Assembly (NCBI RefSeq): GCF_001949145.1
Contig: NW_019091363.1
Span: forward strand, 1,058,937 to 1,115,330
Direction: 5' to 3'
DNA from: Acanthaster planci
Lineage: Eukaryota > Echinodermata > Asteroidea > Valvatida > Acanthasteridae
Length of the DNA stretch: 56,394 nt
The position numbers were made by a program, and so were the translations under genes. Each line of letters begins with the position of its first letter. The stretch's first letter is position 1. This document shows, piece after piece, positions 1-12,043 of the stretch. The notes below the pieces were generated by a model, which was not told the DNA's origin, made no database searches, and saw only the letters and a program-made list of their open reading frames with translations.

Positions 1-651
1 AATCCGGCGAGGCAATTCGCATCCCTTTCTTAGCCCACTCGCATCTCCTTTTTTCAACCGCAGAAAAAACGAGATTGCTGCAATTATGAAAAACAGCTTC
101 CGATGGTCATTAAATAATAATATCTCTTTCTGGGATATTGTTGCACTTTGATTTTTAAGAACACAGTTTTTCAGTTTTTTCTTTTTGGCAAAGATACGTA
201 ATATGAAAGTGCTGCAAACTGATTGCTGACTACGGTGACATAAAACACAAATCACATTGTATGGAGGGCCTGACGTTTTGATCCTAGCAGAAATTTGAAT
301 TGAATTTGAATCCTTCTCAAAGGCAATTTTATGACAAATAGACAGGACAAACAAGCAAACCGTGTATCAACCAAGCATGTGACTTTTCTTTTTTTTAATG
401 AATTATCATCCCAAAGAGCGATCGTTCCAGAGACGGACTTGCCTTAAATGCTATATCTGATATCGGGCTTGTCGCCACATTTATCGCCTGGTTGGAATTC
501 GTTGTTTTTCCAGCACAGGACCAGTCTGTGGTCTAAGTACTGAGTATGTGCAGGCTTCACCGATGATTGAACTCGCATTGACTGTTGAAAACAAATATGC
601 ACCGTCTTTTCTTTCTGTTTTCCACGTAGCAAGGAACACTAAACACAAGCC
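1..651. other. Non-coding stretch at left edge
   Basis: AT-rich sequence with no exon I can support. The longest open frame is about 60 codons on the minus strand and has no recognisable domain or good splice context. Confidence 0.4.
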
Positions 652-2021
652 ATGCATGCCAGCGGAATGGTGGTCAGATCAGCCACTATAAACCACACCC
701 CAAAACTTAAAATTCACCCCAAAGAAAATGATGGAGCGTTTACTGTCAAAGTTGTAAGTAACAGTTTTTATTGTTGCCGTGAGTGGAGAACACACCGTGC
801 CGAGCGAGATCTTCCAAGAATGTATGCAGTTCAACATCTACTCTCATTTGGGGGCAATTTTTTGGAAATTAGATCTTCAGAAACTTTTTATAGCTCCACT
901 TTTAATTGTTTGTTTGGAACCAAACAAAGTGGTGCAATCAATCAAAATACTGGCAGCTCCTTTAACTGTGCACCAACAGAGTGGTATTGACGTTAACGAC
1001 CCGAGGCGGTGATTACAAGAATCGATTTTTGCTTTGACTTCACTCTGTGTTCCATACCAGCTGTACAGGTATTACAATAGCAGATTATGGGGAACGTTTG
1101 ACCCCGATACCCTAACGATATACCTTTGCCTTTTCGATATTCGGATTTTACCTGGAGGCACGCGGTCTCGACAACAATACCATTCTTCGTTTGGAATTTC
1201 GCCAAAGGATATGCAGGCTTGACACATAATGCTGAAAATATGCCGCCTTAAGACATTCGCGAGGTTGCTCTTTGTCTTTGATTCATGCACCGGCACAGAA
1301 ACACTCTTGATGCATCCTCACAACCAAATAATGTAGAATTGCTCCATCATTTAAGTCACTACAATGACCCCCTCGTGTTTGGAGGGTAGCTACAGTGGAA
1401 TTTCTTTGCATATATACCTCCAAATATACCTTATATATACCTCATATATACCTTCAAATTTTCATTTGAAATTTGGTTTCATTATTTCAAAGGGTATTTT
1501 ACTAGATTTTGGCTATTTATGCTAATGAGATTTCCATATTTGTGAGCAAAAATGTGATGTCATCCCAGGAGGAAAGCCTTAATATTAGGCTAACGCTGGT
1601 TTGAACGCAAAAAATTCCTGCCTTTTACAAGACTTTTCTGGACTAAATTTTCTCCCCTTTGATTAATTATGGTTTATGTACATAGGAGTAAGCAAACAAT
1701 CAACCCTTTCTCAGATTTTTAAGTGAATAAATTCTGGGTTCACAATTTGAACAGAAAACCTATACACTGAACTACGTCTTCCCTGGATGACAACCCAGAA
1801 ACAGCGCCCACAGTTGTCCAAGAAAGTATGGATAATTTTAAATACATAATTTAAGCCCTATTTTTAAGGTTGATTTTCAAAATTTGTTGCAGGCAAACTT
1901 TAACAACCAGCCGCTCGTGACCTCGACGTGCATCGACAGCCTTGACTTTGCAGCAAGGGAGCACAAGTTGCACAGCGCCCCCAAGTTCAACAAAAGTTCA
2001 TCCGTAACCTCTACCTAAGCT
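652..2021 (+). CDS. Possible two-exon small protein gene
   Basis: This is a weak candidate. An ATG at 652 opens a 35-codon frame ending at a strong donor (GTAAGT) after about 756. A good acceptor (TTTGTTGCAG) near 1892 begins a 42-codon frame ending in TAA at about 2021. Both junctions are phase 0, so the two pieces join into a 77-residue protein. The second piece is clearly more GC-rich than its surroundings and ends in Ser/Thr-rich residues (SSSVTST). I do not recognise a family and see no signal peptide or membrane segment. The second exon is the more convincing half. It could instead be the last exon of a longer gene starting left of the window, because the ATG of the first piece has an in-frame stop only 12 bases upstream. 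No clear poly(A) signal follows. Confidence 0.3.
1406..1462. repeat. Short ATATACCT-type low-complexity repeat
   Basis: The motif ATATACCT recurs imperfectly about five times, spaced by a few bases. It looks like a decayed microsatellite inside the possible intron. Confidence 0.5.
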
Positions 2022-3285
2022 GTTCACAGGCCCTAACCAGTTTCGTTAGCGGCGACATTGTTCGTGTGCTTGACACATCTTAAACAAAGTCGAATAGTGA
2101 CGATTTCAAGCAGAGACTGTCATTATTTCCAACCAACACAAAGCAACATTATTTCCAAACCAACAAAAACGAAACGAACGACACACTATTTCTTGTAAAG
2201 CGTTGTTAAAATACATGACTGTGACTTAGTGTTGGCCTACTTGAAGCATGGCAGACATACCAGAAGGGCGTTATTTGAAGTGGGTGCATTTTTGAGCAAA
2301 CACACGACATTTTCCCCGAACCAGCAGCTCCCTGCTATTGTGTTTCCCATACGTCAAGTAGGCTAATTGCTAATCATACGCTGTCAAAGCAAGGTCCCTG
2401 TCTAGCGTTGCTAGGTGCGCACAGGAACGGCAGAAATGGGTACATAATCATGGTTGTAATGAAAGATTCCAGTTACAAACAAGGCAAGATAATAATATTG
2501 CCACCGATGGACACGACCATGGTTTTCGTATCGTGACGTGTCCATACTAAGTCTTCATTACAGCGATCTGTGTGTACGATTTGATATTTATGCTGCATCA
2601 GGCTTGGGTGGAATGGTTGGAGGTACAGTACATGTACATAACCTGTCTCCAGAAATCATCATTCCTTAAAAGAACATCTGGCACACAGTTGCGATCCATT
2701 CAGCCATTATAAAGTCAAACCGCATACAATGGTCATTAGTGACAGGGGAATATTTAACAACGCCAAGTGTTGAAAGGTATGTCTGAATTGATTGCTTAAG
2801 TTCAGTAGGGTGGTTAGAGGTACTTGAAATGGGGTTGAATGACATGTAATTAACTCGGAAGGACAATATCTCTGTAAGAAATGCATTCTAGGGTAAAATT
2901 AAGAATAAATGTGGCATCCGGGATGCATGAAATTGGGAAAATGACAGAGGAGGAGATTCAAAACTTTGAAAAGATTACATTTGAAAGGGAAATTTGGTGT
3001 CCCAGGTCGAAAAAAAAACTGAAAGTGTCCCTTGGAGTAATAAGGAACAGTAGGCAAGGAAATGATATAATAATGTTTTGAAGCGGACATGTACTTCACA
3101 ATTCTGAAATAGTGCGATTTACGGACCTAGGTGGAACTGCCTATTTATTAATTACGTGATTAATTTGGTATTAATGAATATTCTCAGTATCCATAGGACA
3201 ACATCGGTATCCAATTTACTCAACATGTTTAGCAGTGTGGTAACATCCCGCACTTTTCTTTCGTTTATGACAAATCCTGACTTAC
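2022..3285. other. Intergenic or intronic stretch, nothing recognised
   Basis: No convincing exon on either strand. If the minus-strand gene at 3286-4812 continues, this is its downstream intron. The next exon was not found here and may lie left of the window. Confidence 0.4.
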
Positions 3286-4812
3286 CAACTGAGCGCGCAT
3301 CAGTCGTTGTTGTGAGTTGATAGAGAGCCGTCTAGCCGCAATAGACTTGCTTGGGACTTTATCATTGCTAGACAGGTCCGAGTAGGCCCTTCGCCGCTTG
3401 GGTAGGGTCAATATGTCCCTCGGACCTTGCTTAAAGCGCAAGGGAGCGCCGCTGGTGTTGAGAGTGCAGGTGTCCCGCCGTAGACGGCCGCGTTGCTGCG
3501 TCTCGTCCGTCACTGTCGCGTACCGCTCCTCCCGGAACGAGTCGGAACGGGAGCGTTCGGCTAGACTCTCCATGATGTGCACGACCGCGTTCCGACGGTG
3601 GTGCCGCCCTGCAGTCGGTAGCAGTTGACTTGTCCTGTGTTCCTGGTGGGTGTTGAACGATTCAGTTGGGGATCGTTGATTAAAAACTTGAGTGCCGAAA
3701 TGTTCAGCCTCTTTACAGTAGTGTTTGCTTAATTTATGATGACTTTTGAAACCGTGCTCTTGTTCGTCCGATGGTGGATGAAGGTTTTCGTTTGATTTGC
3801 TTGTCTCGTCCTGGGTTGTCAACTTGTAACGGGGATCGATTAATCGATGGGTAGGACTATCGCTATGGTGTCCACCTTGCGGCGGCTTATCTGAGTGCCC
3901 AATCTCGGGAATGTATTTGTGGCACGATGTTGGAGAAAAACGGTACGAATGTGCGTCTATCTCGCCGTTGTCAAGCACGGGCAGTGCGTCGTACCTTACG
4001 TCGGAGCGGCTCCGCCTTCGGTTGCCCTGGTCTTCGTTCCAGGCGTCTTCGGGGCTGAGATGGTTCACAAGAGTCGGACTGACGAGGCTCCGCACAGTCT
4101 GTCGTTCCTTGTGAGTCAGCACCCCGTCTGCAATGCCCCAATCCCTCCTGGGACTGAGCCCACGATGTCTGGGCTTGCCCGACTCGGCTGTTCGCAGTCC
4201 TCGCGATCCGCTGACAGAATCTCCCTCGGCGGATAACCTCCTAGCAGTACCGCTCCTGTCCCGGCCTACTGAAGACGTGGAGTTTGCTCTGGATTTCACC
4301 GGCGTCGTTGATGCAACAGGTCGGCGGAGAGTAACATCGTCCACACAGAAGTCAGCCGTTGATTTCAGTTGGTAACTCCCTACTTTATTACCAGTTAATG
4401 TATCGACAGATCTTACAGTATGTTCAAAGCTTGCGCACTTGGCTTCGAGTGAATCATTAATGGCTCCTGTCACATCAATTTCTGTTTCATTGATACTATT
4501 GTTGCGACCACGACCCCTCTGCTCTCCATGCCCAGCAACCGTGGGATTTCGAATTGGCCTCCGCGCATGTGACCCATTTTCGAGCTTATCGTACAAGTCC
4601 AAGTGTAGCTGCGATAACACCGCTCCAGTGAACGGCTGGTTGGTCCCCTTGTTATTCGCTCTAACTATCTGTTCTCCGAGGTTGTGTTGACCGGAGTTTG
4701 CCTCGGTGCCTCGAGTGACGCTCCACTGACGCCTGGCGGCAGCGTTAATCTCCGGCAGCGATTCCATTCCGATACGCAGCGATGATTCTTTGTATAGCGA
4801 GAATTCTTTTAT
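3286..4812 (-). CDS. Large internal exon of a basic, Ser/Arg-rich protein (unrecognised)
   Basis: A 509-codon open exon is flanked by an acceptor (TTTTTTCGCAG, just above 4812) and a donor (GTAAGT, 3285 downward). Both junctions are phase 0. The frame is open upstream of the Met at 4767 to the acceptor, so that Met is probably not the start and the gene extends on both sides. The protein looks disordered: rich in Ser, Arg, Asp and His, with repeated basophilic kinase-type motifs. These include RRLS about 176 residues after the Met, RRSRSD, RSRSDS, RRRAYSD and a final ARRLS. There are no membrane segments, signal peptide or known catalytic motif. Such an exon would fit a regulatory or scaffold tail phosphorylated by PKA/CaMK-type kinases, but that is inference. 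The composition (GC-rich, codon-like) differs sharply from the AT-rich flanks, which supports real coding. I cannot name the family. Confidence 0.7.
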
Positions 4813-6050
4813 CTGCGAAAAAACAGGACAACAATAAAATGCATTCCGTCATTTTGTGTGTTGCCAACCCAACAAGACTGATGAATTGCTATTCAATGGT
4901 AACGACACCAATGAAGCGAAACGCCGCACCGAGCTGGGATTTTGTACAAAGGCCATTCACCGGTTATGGATATTAGAAATAATGACAGATGGCACAGACT
5001 TCACAAATAACGCGCTCTTAGACCGTGACATTCTGCAGTCACCAGGGAGTTTGCAGTGTGTACCTTGCAGCCTTGAGAAAGACTTCATGAAATACAACAT
5101 CGTCATTCCTCATTACAAACGCTAATTTTACGCCCACGACGAATTCACAACTAGTATTGGCGATTGAGAATATAAGTAATTTTCAGAGGGAAGTTTTAGG
5201 AAAAGTTTTGAAGAAAAATATTAACTGTTACACCTGTTGAGACCAATGAAATTAGACAGAAATCTGAGACTTTTGACCTGGGTAAAAATACAGGAAAGTA
5301 AAGTTGTTTGGACATCTGAACGCCCCCTCCGAAGCGAGGAAAGTGGAGGGGAGTGCTTGTACCATGTGAAGGTATTCGAAGGCCATGGAAGGTCAACTTG
5401 ATGCACGTGTGTAGTCAAACGACACAGATATAGGTATCGACACCGGTCTAGGAATCGATACTGATTTCATTTGTAAAGGCATTCAAAAACAAAACGTCGA
5501 TTCGATTTCGGTCTCGATCTCAGACTGTGAGGTTTCGGCTACAAAACTGGCGTAGCCCAACCTCGTTTTTACTTCAACAGTACAGTTTACTTTCTTTATT
5601 TATTTATACACTTTCACCCTACCGCACTTTAAACTCTCACGCCTATGCTTTGCTATTTAAAGGCGTCCAACTCTTCGTCCGACTATTTCGACTTCCCAGA
5701 AAAACTCCACTTATTTTGGCCTGAAGCACGCTAGATGTGAACTAATCTTTCAAGAGAGGGATGGGTAAAATGGTAATTTTAATTGGTATCATCTTTGAGA
5801 TTCGATGTCAAGAATTAATTCTTTTAAAAAGTGAAATCCATTATTTTCTATGTGTGAAGTTTTTTCCTTTCTTTTTCAGTAAACGCGTCATTATACGCAG
5901 TGCATGTTTAAATGGCGAAATGTATATAGGGTCTCGAAAAAGAATGTACGCTAATTTTACTCAAGGTTTTCGGTCTTTAGATCATGTAAAGTGTTCTGTT
6001 TCTTCCTGCACCGTCACCTAGTGATAATGTAGTGACCTTTTGTCAGACAG
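4813..6050. other. Intron or intergenic stretch
   Basis: AT-rich on average, with short unsupported frames. For the minus-strand gene this would be the intron upstream of its large exon. Nothing else is recognised. Confidence 0.4.
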
Positions 6051-6283
6051 GATTATCTAATCTGACAGACGTTTCGTCTTCATCACCGCCTCGAGTAAAT
6101 CGGAAGGAAAATAATGAAAAATCGAACAGAGTAGAGCGCCGCGATGTTTGTGACGTGGGGTCATCAGAGACTCACATGGCTTCATGCGGCGTGTTTGAGC
6201 AATGGGGGAATGAAGAATTACAGATGAAGTTGTCAGACGGTCATACGAGTGGAATTGGTAATGACCCTGAAGTTCATGTTCAG
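6051..6283 (+). CDS. Candidate internal exon, unrecognised
   Basis: A frame open across about 146 codons contains a possible exon between an acceptor (TTTTGTCAGACAG) and a donor (CAG then GTGTGC). The exon would be phase 1 in and phase 0 out, with about 77 codons. The encoded stretch is polar and acidic/serine-rich (DVSSSSPP, SDGHTSGIGNDPE). That is more protein-like than nearby frames, but it has no recognisable domain. No neighbouring exon was found, so chance cannot be excluded. Confidence 0.25.
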
Positions 6284-9200
6284 GTGTGCGTCATGAACCA
6301 CAGTGTAAAAAAGACGTTTCATAAGTTATGGGATTGTAAGTTACATCTTTCAAAGGCCATAACTGCGGTGATGGCAAGGGTGGACTCAGAGACAAATTTT
6401 CGGAGAGGACCAAACTTGCAGGGGGATTGGAAATTAATTCATGTAAGCCTGTATGGCCTTTCTGAGGGGTAAGAGGGGTAAGTGTCGGTTTTTAGTGTTG
6501 GAAGGAAACAAAACAGATTGTCTTTCTCCCATTATTTGAAACATAAAAGCTCCTTTTGGGGGATGACCCCCGTTCACCCTAAAAACAACTTGGTTAAAAT
6601 AACCAAAAATGTTGGTTATGTGTCCAACCAACCGCATTCTGTTTGCACATATTTTGAATCGCCATTCTTTTATTACTTTAAAAATGTGTTTTTAGAGTAT
6701 TGTTCCTTTAGATTCGCCCTTGGGTACAGGTTTTGATGTCTGCTGTCGCAGAAGATTCTATTGTATTATCTTTCATTGTGTTGTACTCTGTTCAACATAC
6801 TGTAGAGCACTTTCTTTTCACTGGAAGCTGTTTTTCCCTTAACGCTTTATCGTATTCCTTCGGCCCCTGCGTCTTCATATTGATTGGAGTTAATTTAAAT
6901 GTCTTTAATTTCGAAGTCAAAATAACACAAGACGAACACTATCCCTTTTACTGGACAATTCGTCAAAGTACACATGCACTAATTCCTTTAATGCCTGGGG
7001 GCTGAACAAGGCGTGCGCCTGTTTGCTAATGGATTTGTCCCCCGTCCTGTACTTATAATAGTGCATTAAGCGACGTTTTACTATAATCATGTTAGAGTAA
7101 TTGTGCTCATTTCAATGTTAATTTTCCCATCACTCCCAGTCGAATCGCTTCGCTTCTATTAATCACCTTCCTTACCTGTCGTAAAACTGCCTGGTACCGA
7201 TACACTCCTTGATTTGTCTCCGATTCGTTTCACGGTTAATGCTAATATGCAGCTAATAAGAGCTAACTTACCAGTTGTACTGAAACACTTTGTCGGTTTA
7301 GAAGGTTGGCTGGACTGAAGTACTGCTTTGCTCTTTTCGCAACTTTTGTATCAACTAATATATTTGAAGTTTACGTTGAAGCTCATTTTAGTTGAAAGTA
7401 GAAACACTTTGCAGTTACCTAGGTAGTTGCAATCACCTACCACCATCAGAGACGCGTTGGAGGTAATTATATACAAGCTGACAAGAACACCGCCGTCAAG
7501 TTTACACGAAGCGGCACCAACCATGACAGGCTGAATACCCCCTGCCGAAGAATGTATCCAACGTGACCATCCCCGTCTGTCATCGGCATCCTATGATTAT
7601 TCGAGGGTGTAATCTACATCCTGACCTTTGGGGAAGGGCCAAGAGAACTCGACTATGCAGCCACTGAGTATGGTGCTTTTCCCTTCAAACGAAATCTTTC
7701 CAAAGTGAAGAATTGTTCTGAAGTGTAGCATAAATCGACACTTTGACAGTTACATCTATTCTTTAGTAACAAATCTGGCAAATGTGAGGAGGCTGGTTTC
7801 GTATACTTAGATGCGTGTTACTCACTTTAAGATACTGTACTTGTTGCATACAATGATACCGATCAACAATAACTTGATGACGAGTGGGGGAATTGTACAT
7901 TTTGGCTGTCTTGTTTCACCAACCGACACCACACATAATTGTTTAACTTTCTTGAGCAACTTTCCGGCTCCCAGACCTTGTACAGTGTGGTTGATTACCA
8001 CATCTTCAAGGTATAGCTCACATGACAACTTGTACAGCTAGGCATCACAAGTCCCGCAGTCGATCGATATATTAATGATTAATGAATTAAAATCAGGCAT
8101 AATACCAATAAATACAAAGCCTTCAGCCAGAAAATGTGGGCTGTCATGTATCTCATTTTAAGGTGAATTTATGACAGCATTTTACGCAATTAGTTGGCTG
8201 CTTCGACTGACCCACCTGCGATGCCAAACAATGGAGATCTATTTTCAAATTTTATATGGTTGTTATGCACGACTGCGTGCGTAAGTACTCCCCATTATGC
8301 ATTAACTCATTTAGCTGAAGACATTATAAAGCCTTCACGTATACAAGAAGTTTGAAACAAACTCAAGAGCAAAATTTATCCCAAAAATGCAACATTGTTA
8401 CCTGACTTCTCTCGATCTGGGCTGTCAATCATAAAATGGTGGGTTGCCTTCGTTTCTGGGGTATAAATACATGTTTCCAGGAGCAATTTATTGCCTATGT
8501 TAAGTCAATAAACCGACTCACGCGGTTGCCTGACCTGTTGGACCTGTCGCCCTTTGGTTGCCATTCATTATGCGAGTGGAAAGCCTTTCGCAAGATCATA
8601 ATGGGATTGTAAGGCCAGGAAAAGTCGAGGGGCTTCACTGGCAAAAACATGTCAGAATTTCAAAACGAACAACAAAGACAACGGTGCTTTGGGTCACAAG
8701 AAAAAGGAGTCAGGTTTCAAGGCTAATTACATTTCAATTTGAAGTTTGAAGTCTTCATGTTGTTGGGGTATTTCAATGACATGTTAATGTTGGTGGCCTG
8801 GGTATCCGTCTTTTGAGAAACTACCCTGCATCATTGTCATCATCATCATCCAAACATCGCAGATTGATATGCATAACCAATTTTGAAGTCATTAAACCAC
8901 GAAAAATAATAAGGTAACCCTACTTTACGTGTTCACGCAACAAATGCTGTTTGAAAGACGGCTTGTAGACTTTTAAAAGTCACTTGCCCACGGAACGTAA
9001 TTTTCTTCCCTTATGGCCATACCTCGGCATGTTCGTAGACACCTGTTGCTCTGGCGACGCAGAAGAGAGACCACGATTTTGACGCTTTGGAGACAATGAT
9101 AATGGCGATTTGCGGCCAATAATTACCAAGTTCCATCAATCGTGCCTTCAGAATTGGGTTAAATATTAATGGAGCGGTAGGATTCTTATGAGGGTCGTTA

Positions 9201-9839
9201 GATGTCAGTTTTACTGGGCCATCAACAGTTTCACGGAAACCCCCCTTTTGTGTGCAGGGAGTGAAGTTATAAATGGAGGGGTTACGATAGCGGCTTGAAC
9301 GCGTGCAGTAGTGTCTTGTCCCGATGATAACAACGGTCAGGTTCACGCGAGGTTGGAAATAGAAGAACTTCAACGCGGGAAAAAGTTAGGTGTTTACATC
9401 TGACTTTGAGAATCGTGCAGTGCTTGCATTATACTTTTTTACAAACGGGAGCAACTAGAGCAGATCCAATTTCTTCTCAGATGAAGGGGGGGGGTTAAAC
9501 TATATTGTATGCTCTAAAACGTGTTCGGCTCATGAACACTTTTCCAAACAGTTTCAGTTGAAATACTAAGCATGTTTAGAGCATTGATCGATAGTGCTAA
9601 GCAAATACAAATTGACGTTTACCAAGTTGAAATATAATGTTAAGGTTCTAAACGCGTTTACAAAATTATGCAAAATTGATTACGTTAAATCGGTTTGGGC
9701 AGCATTTAGAGTGTAATTTTCTGTGTGGTTTCGGGAAAATGTATCAATCGAGATACTCCCCGCTAAGGCATTTTAATCAGAAATGTTCCCCATTAGGAAT
9801 CCCAATTCACCATCCACTTTTTTCATTTATCAACAACTT
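6284..9839. other. Long stretch without a supported gene
   Basis: Only short frames without domains are present, including a minus-strand frame of 120 codons at 9011-9373 that resembles no family. There are no obvious tandem or inverted repeats. It may be an intron of the gene whose large exon lies at 3286-4812. Confidence 0.4.
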
Positions 9840-10070
9840 CAGCGTCTTCCGATTCGGGCCGCCATTTCGAAAACGCACCCTTGTCTATCCCTTCCGGCGC
9901 CAGATCTGCTATCCCAAACGTCTAAAGACCCAGTCCATTCGAGATGAAGCGAAATTGAGTTTGCATAGAAATTGCCCTTCGGCCGTATCAGAGAAGGCCA
10001 TCCTAACATGTTCCCGCCCAACTCACAATGCGACGATTGGTTTTCCAATTACACACGCCCCGCCCTTCTG
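9840..10070 (-). promoter_or_regulatory. GC/CCAAT/YY1-type promoter cluster
   Basis: In minus-strand order there is a GC box (complement of GCCCCGCCC, 10057-10065). Next come CCAAT elements in both orientations (10036-10049), then an E2F/GC-like TTCCCGCC (10011-10018). Last is a YY1-like ATGGCGGC (9858-9867). The stretch is CpG-richer than its surroundings. This arrangement is typical of a dispersed, TATA-less start site reading leftward, and it could serve the gene containing the large exon at 3286-4812. Transcription has not been shown; it rests on motif recognition only. Confidence 0.4.
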
Positions 10071-10852
10071 GCAGGCAGCATCCCATGAAATTTCAACATC
10101 TAGTGCCAATTTTCAAGTCCGAGCAAACGCGCACGGCCTCATAATGTCCGCCATGGGATGTCGTTTATATGTCACGGCATTAATTAAGCCACTGTCTCCA
10201 GCATGATGCAAACGGAAATTGAACAATGATCATTATGTTGCGTGTGCGCGCATTTGACCTTGCATTTCTGATAGGGCCTGGCCCTGGGTGGATTTTTACG
10301 TTTGTTGAGGGCTACGACTGTTCGAGAAAGAAAATCCCCAAATCCATGTCTAATTTACAGGTCGTGTAGAACTGTTGCTGACATGGGATATCGCATACAG
10401 AAGGCAAAGTGTCGATTTTCTTACGAATTAAAAGGAACAGAAAAAATAAACCGTCGACAAAATACATGTATCACAGAAACAGGCAAGAGGAATGATCTAC
10501 CATCGAAGATAACCGAGGAATAAATCTAAGCCATGACACAGCAAAAAATCTCTCTGATGAAGATGCATGCGCAGGTGATTCAGAGGAGGGAGTTAAGGTA
10601 CCCTTGGTGACTATTGATACCCTGTGATAATACATCGTACTCATAACAAAAAGGCTTGAAAAGGCTTTCAAACGCAACTGAACCATTTCGGTTTCCTGCT
10701 GCAGTGACAGAGCGCTAACTCGTGACCTTCAAATTAACAGGAATGCATAATGATATAGCAAGCTGAGGACTGAAGCACAAGTCACATTGTGAAAAAATAA
10801 TATCGAAAGCCTTCAATTTTAAGAAATCCAACATAAGTTCAGTTTGCAAATC
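10071..10852. other. Intergenic stretch, nothing recognised
   Basis: Short frames only, no domain, and no clear repeats beyond the element that begins at about 10853. Confidence 0.4.
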
Positions 10853-11225
10853 AGATGCGCACAAATGGCCTTGTCGGCAAGAAGTGTGAGTGGGCCATTG
10901 AAAAGCCGGTACAGGGGTGCGACTTTGATGGTCATTTTCTCTCAGGTTTTTAAGCTTTGTTCGTTTTTTCTTCAGAAAATCCCATTAAATCGTTTTTGCT
11001 ATTAGTTTCTAATCTAAGCGGGCTTTTTAGTGCTCTGTAAGAAGACTTTATAATCGTAATTTTTCCTGTGTGTACGAGATCGCGAGATCGCCGTTTCTTA
11101 GTATGGCCCCCTCCCATCATAAGTAGCATAAATTACATCGTTAGTGTTCTGGGAGCCAACCTGGGCATTTGTTAACACGTACTAATGTTCAATGCACATG
11201 TACCGGTACTGTACGTACATGGGAC
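10853..11225 (+). repeat. Dispersed repeat, copy A
   Basis: This stretch matches, by eye, two segments near 40 kb. Positions 11020-11225 match 39745-39950 in the same direction, sharing a run beginning TTTTAGTGCTCTGTAA and the ACATGTACCGGTACTGTAC block. Positions 10853-11170 match 40165-40490 in reverse complement, including AGAAGTGT, GGGCCATTG, GGGGTGCGACTT and TTCAGAAAATCCCATTAAAT. It is therefore a multi-copy interspersed element without a coding frame. The class is unknown, probably a non-autonomous DNA element. Confidence 0.75.
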
Positions 11226-12043
11226 TTTACTTCTAGTCGGTGGCCTCCCAGATTCTTCTGTACGATTCCGCGTTTCATCTCCCGTGCGTGATTCTGTTGT
11301 TTTCCCCGACATATTGACATCAGGCCGTGTCAAAATTCAGTGTTACATGACTATGACGCAGGCGCACCGCAGTGTTGACGTTGACAACCATGCCCGTTTC
11401 GAACGCGGCCTCGCATCAAATATGATGGATCGGAGATTCTCGTGGAAAATTCATGACGTCGGTTGAAACAACTAATAGCCCGTATAATTTAATCTGTCGG
11501 CCTTTACTACATGGGCAAGTTTATTCATAAAAGGACTAGGCTATACCATTGATATGCCGAATGATTAGCTCTGCTTTATCCCCTCTACATCACATCACAA
11601 TAAAAAGCTGTATATATACGTGGTACATGAAACATAAAACATAATTATATACATGTACGTGTAGCGATGAAATCGTTTACTGATTTCCCTTTTTTCCTTC
11701 TAATCACAGGAGTACAGCTTTTCAATGCTTATACGAAAAGCAGATATACCATGAGATGTAAATAACCGGAAAAAATCTGTAATCAAGTCGGTGAATAAAG
11801 TGAATAATGCAGTCTTTAAAAAGGACTGTTTTAATTAAGTAATAAAGTACAGTATGTTTTTAATTTTGGAGGTCTAAAAAATACGTGAGCAGTATTTTAG
11901 GCCACAGTCTATTTGTATTTTATGTGGAAGGTAAGGGTCCTGATTAAATTACTTTTGCCAAGAGAAAATCAGTCACTATAATACAAACAAACATGTTTAT
12001 GCTGCCCACAATTAGCGACGCACAGAAACTGACTAAGTTATCG
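11226..12043. other. Stretch downstream of the SGNH/zinc-knuckle ORF
   Basis: Mostly AT-rich. A reverse transcriptase frame would be expected here if the adjacent ORF were ORF1 of an intact LINE. None is visible on the minus strand. Confidence 0.5.

Noticed and set aside
9011-9373. 120-codon minus-strand frame
   Set aside because: No family resemblance, and its composition matches the non-coding surroundings.
9676-10206. 176-codon plus-strand frame
   Set aside because: Lies over the promoter-like GC-rich patch and has no recognisable domain, splice support or codon bias.
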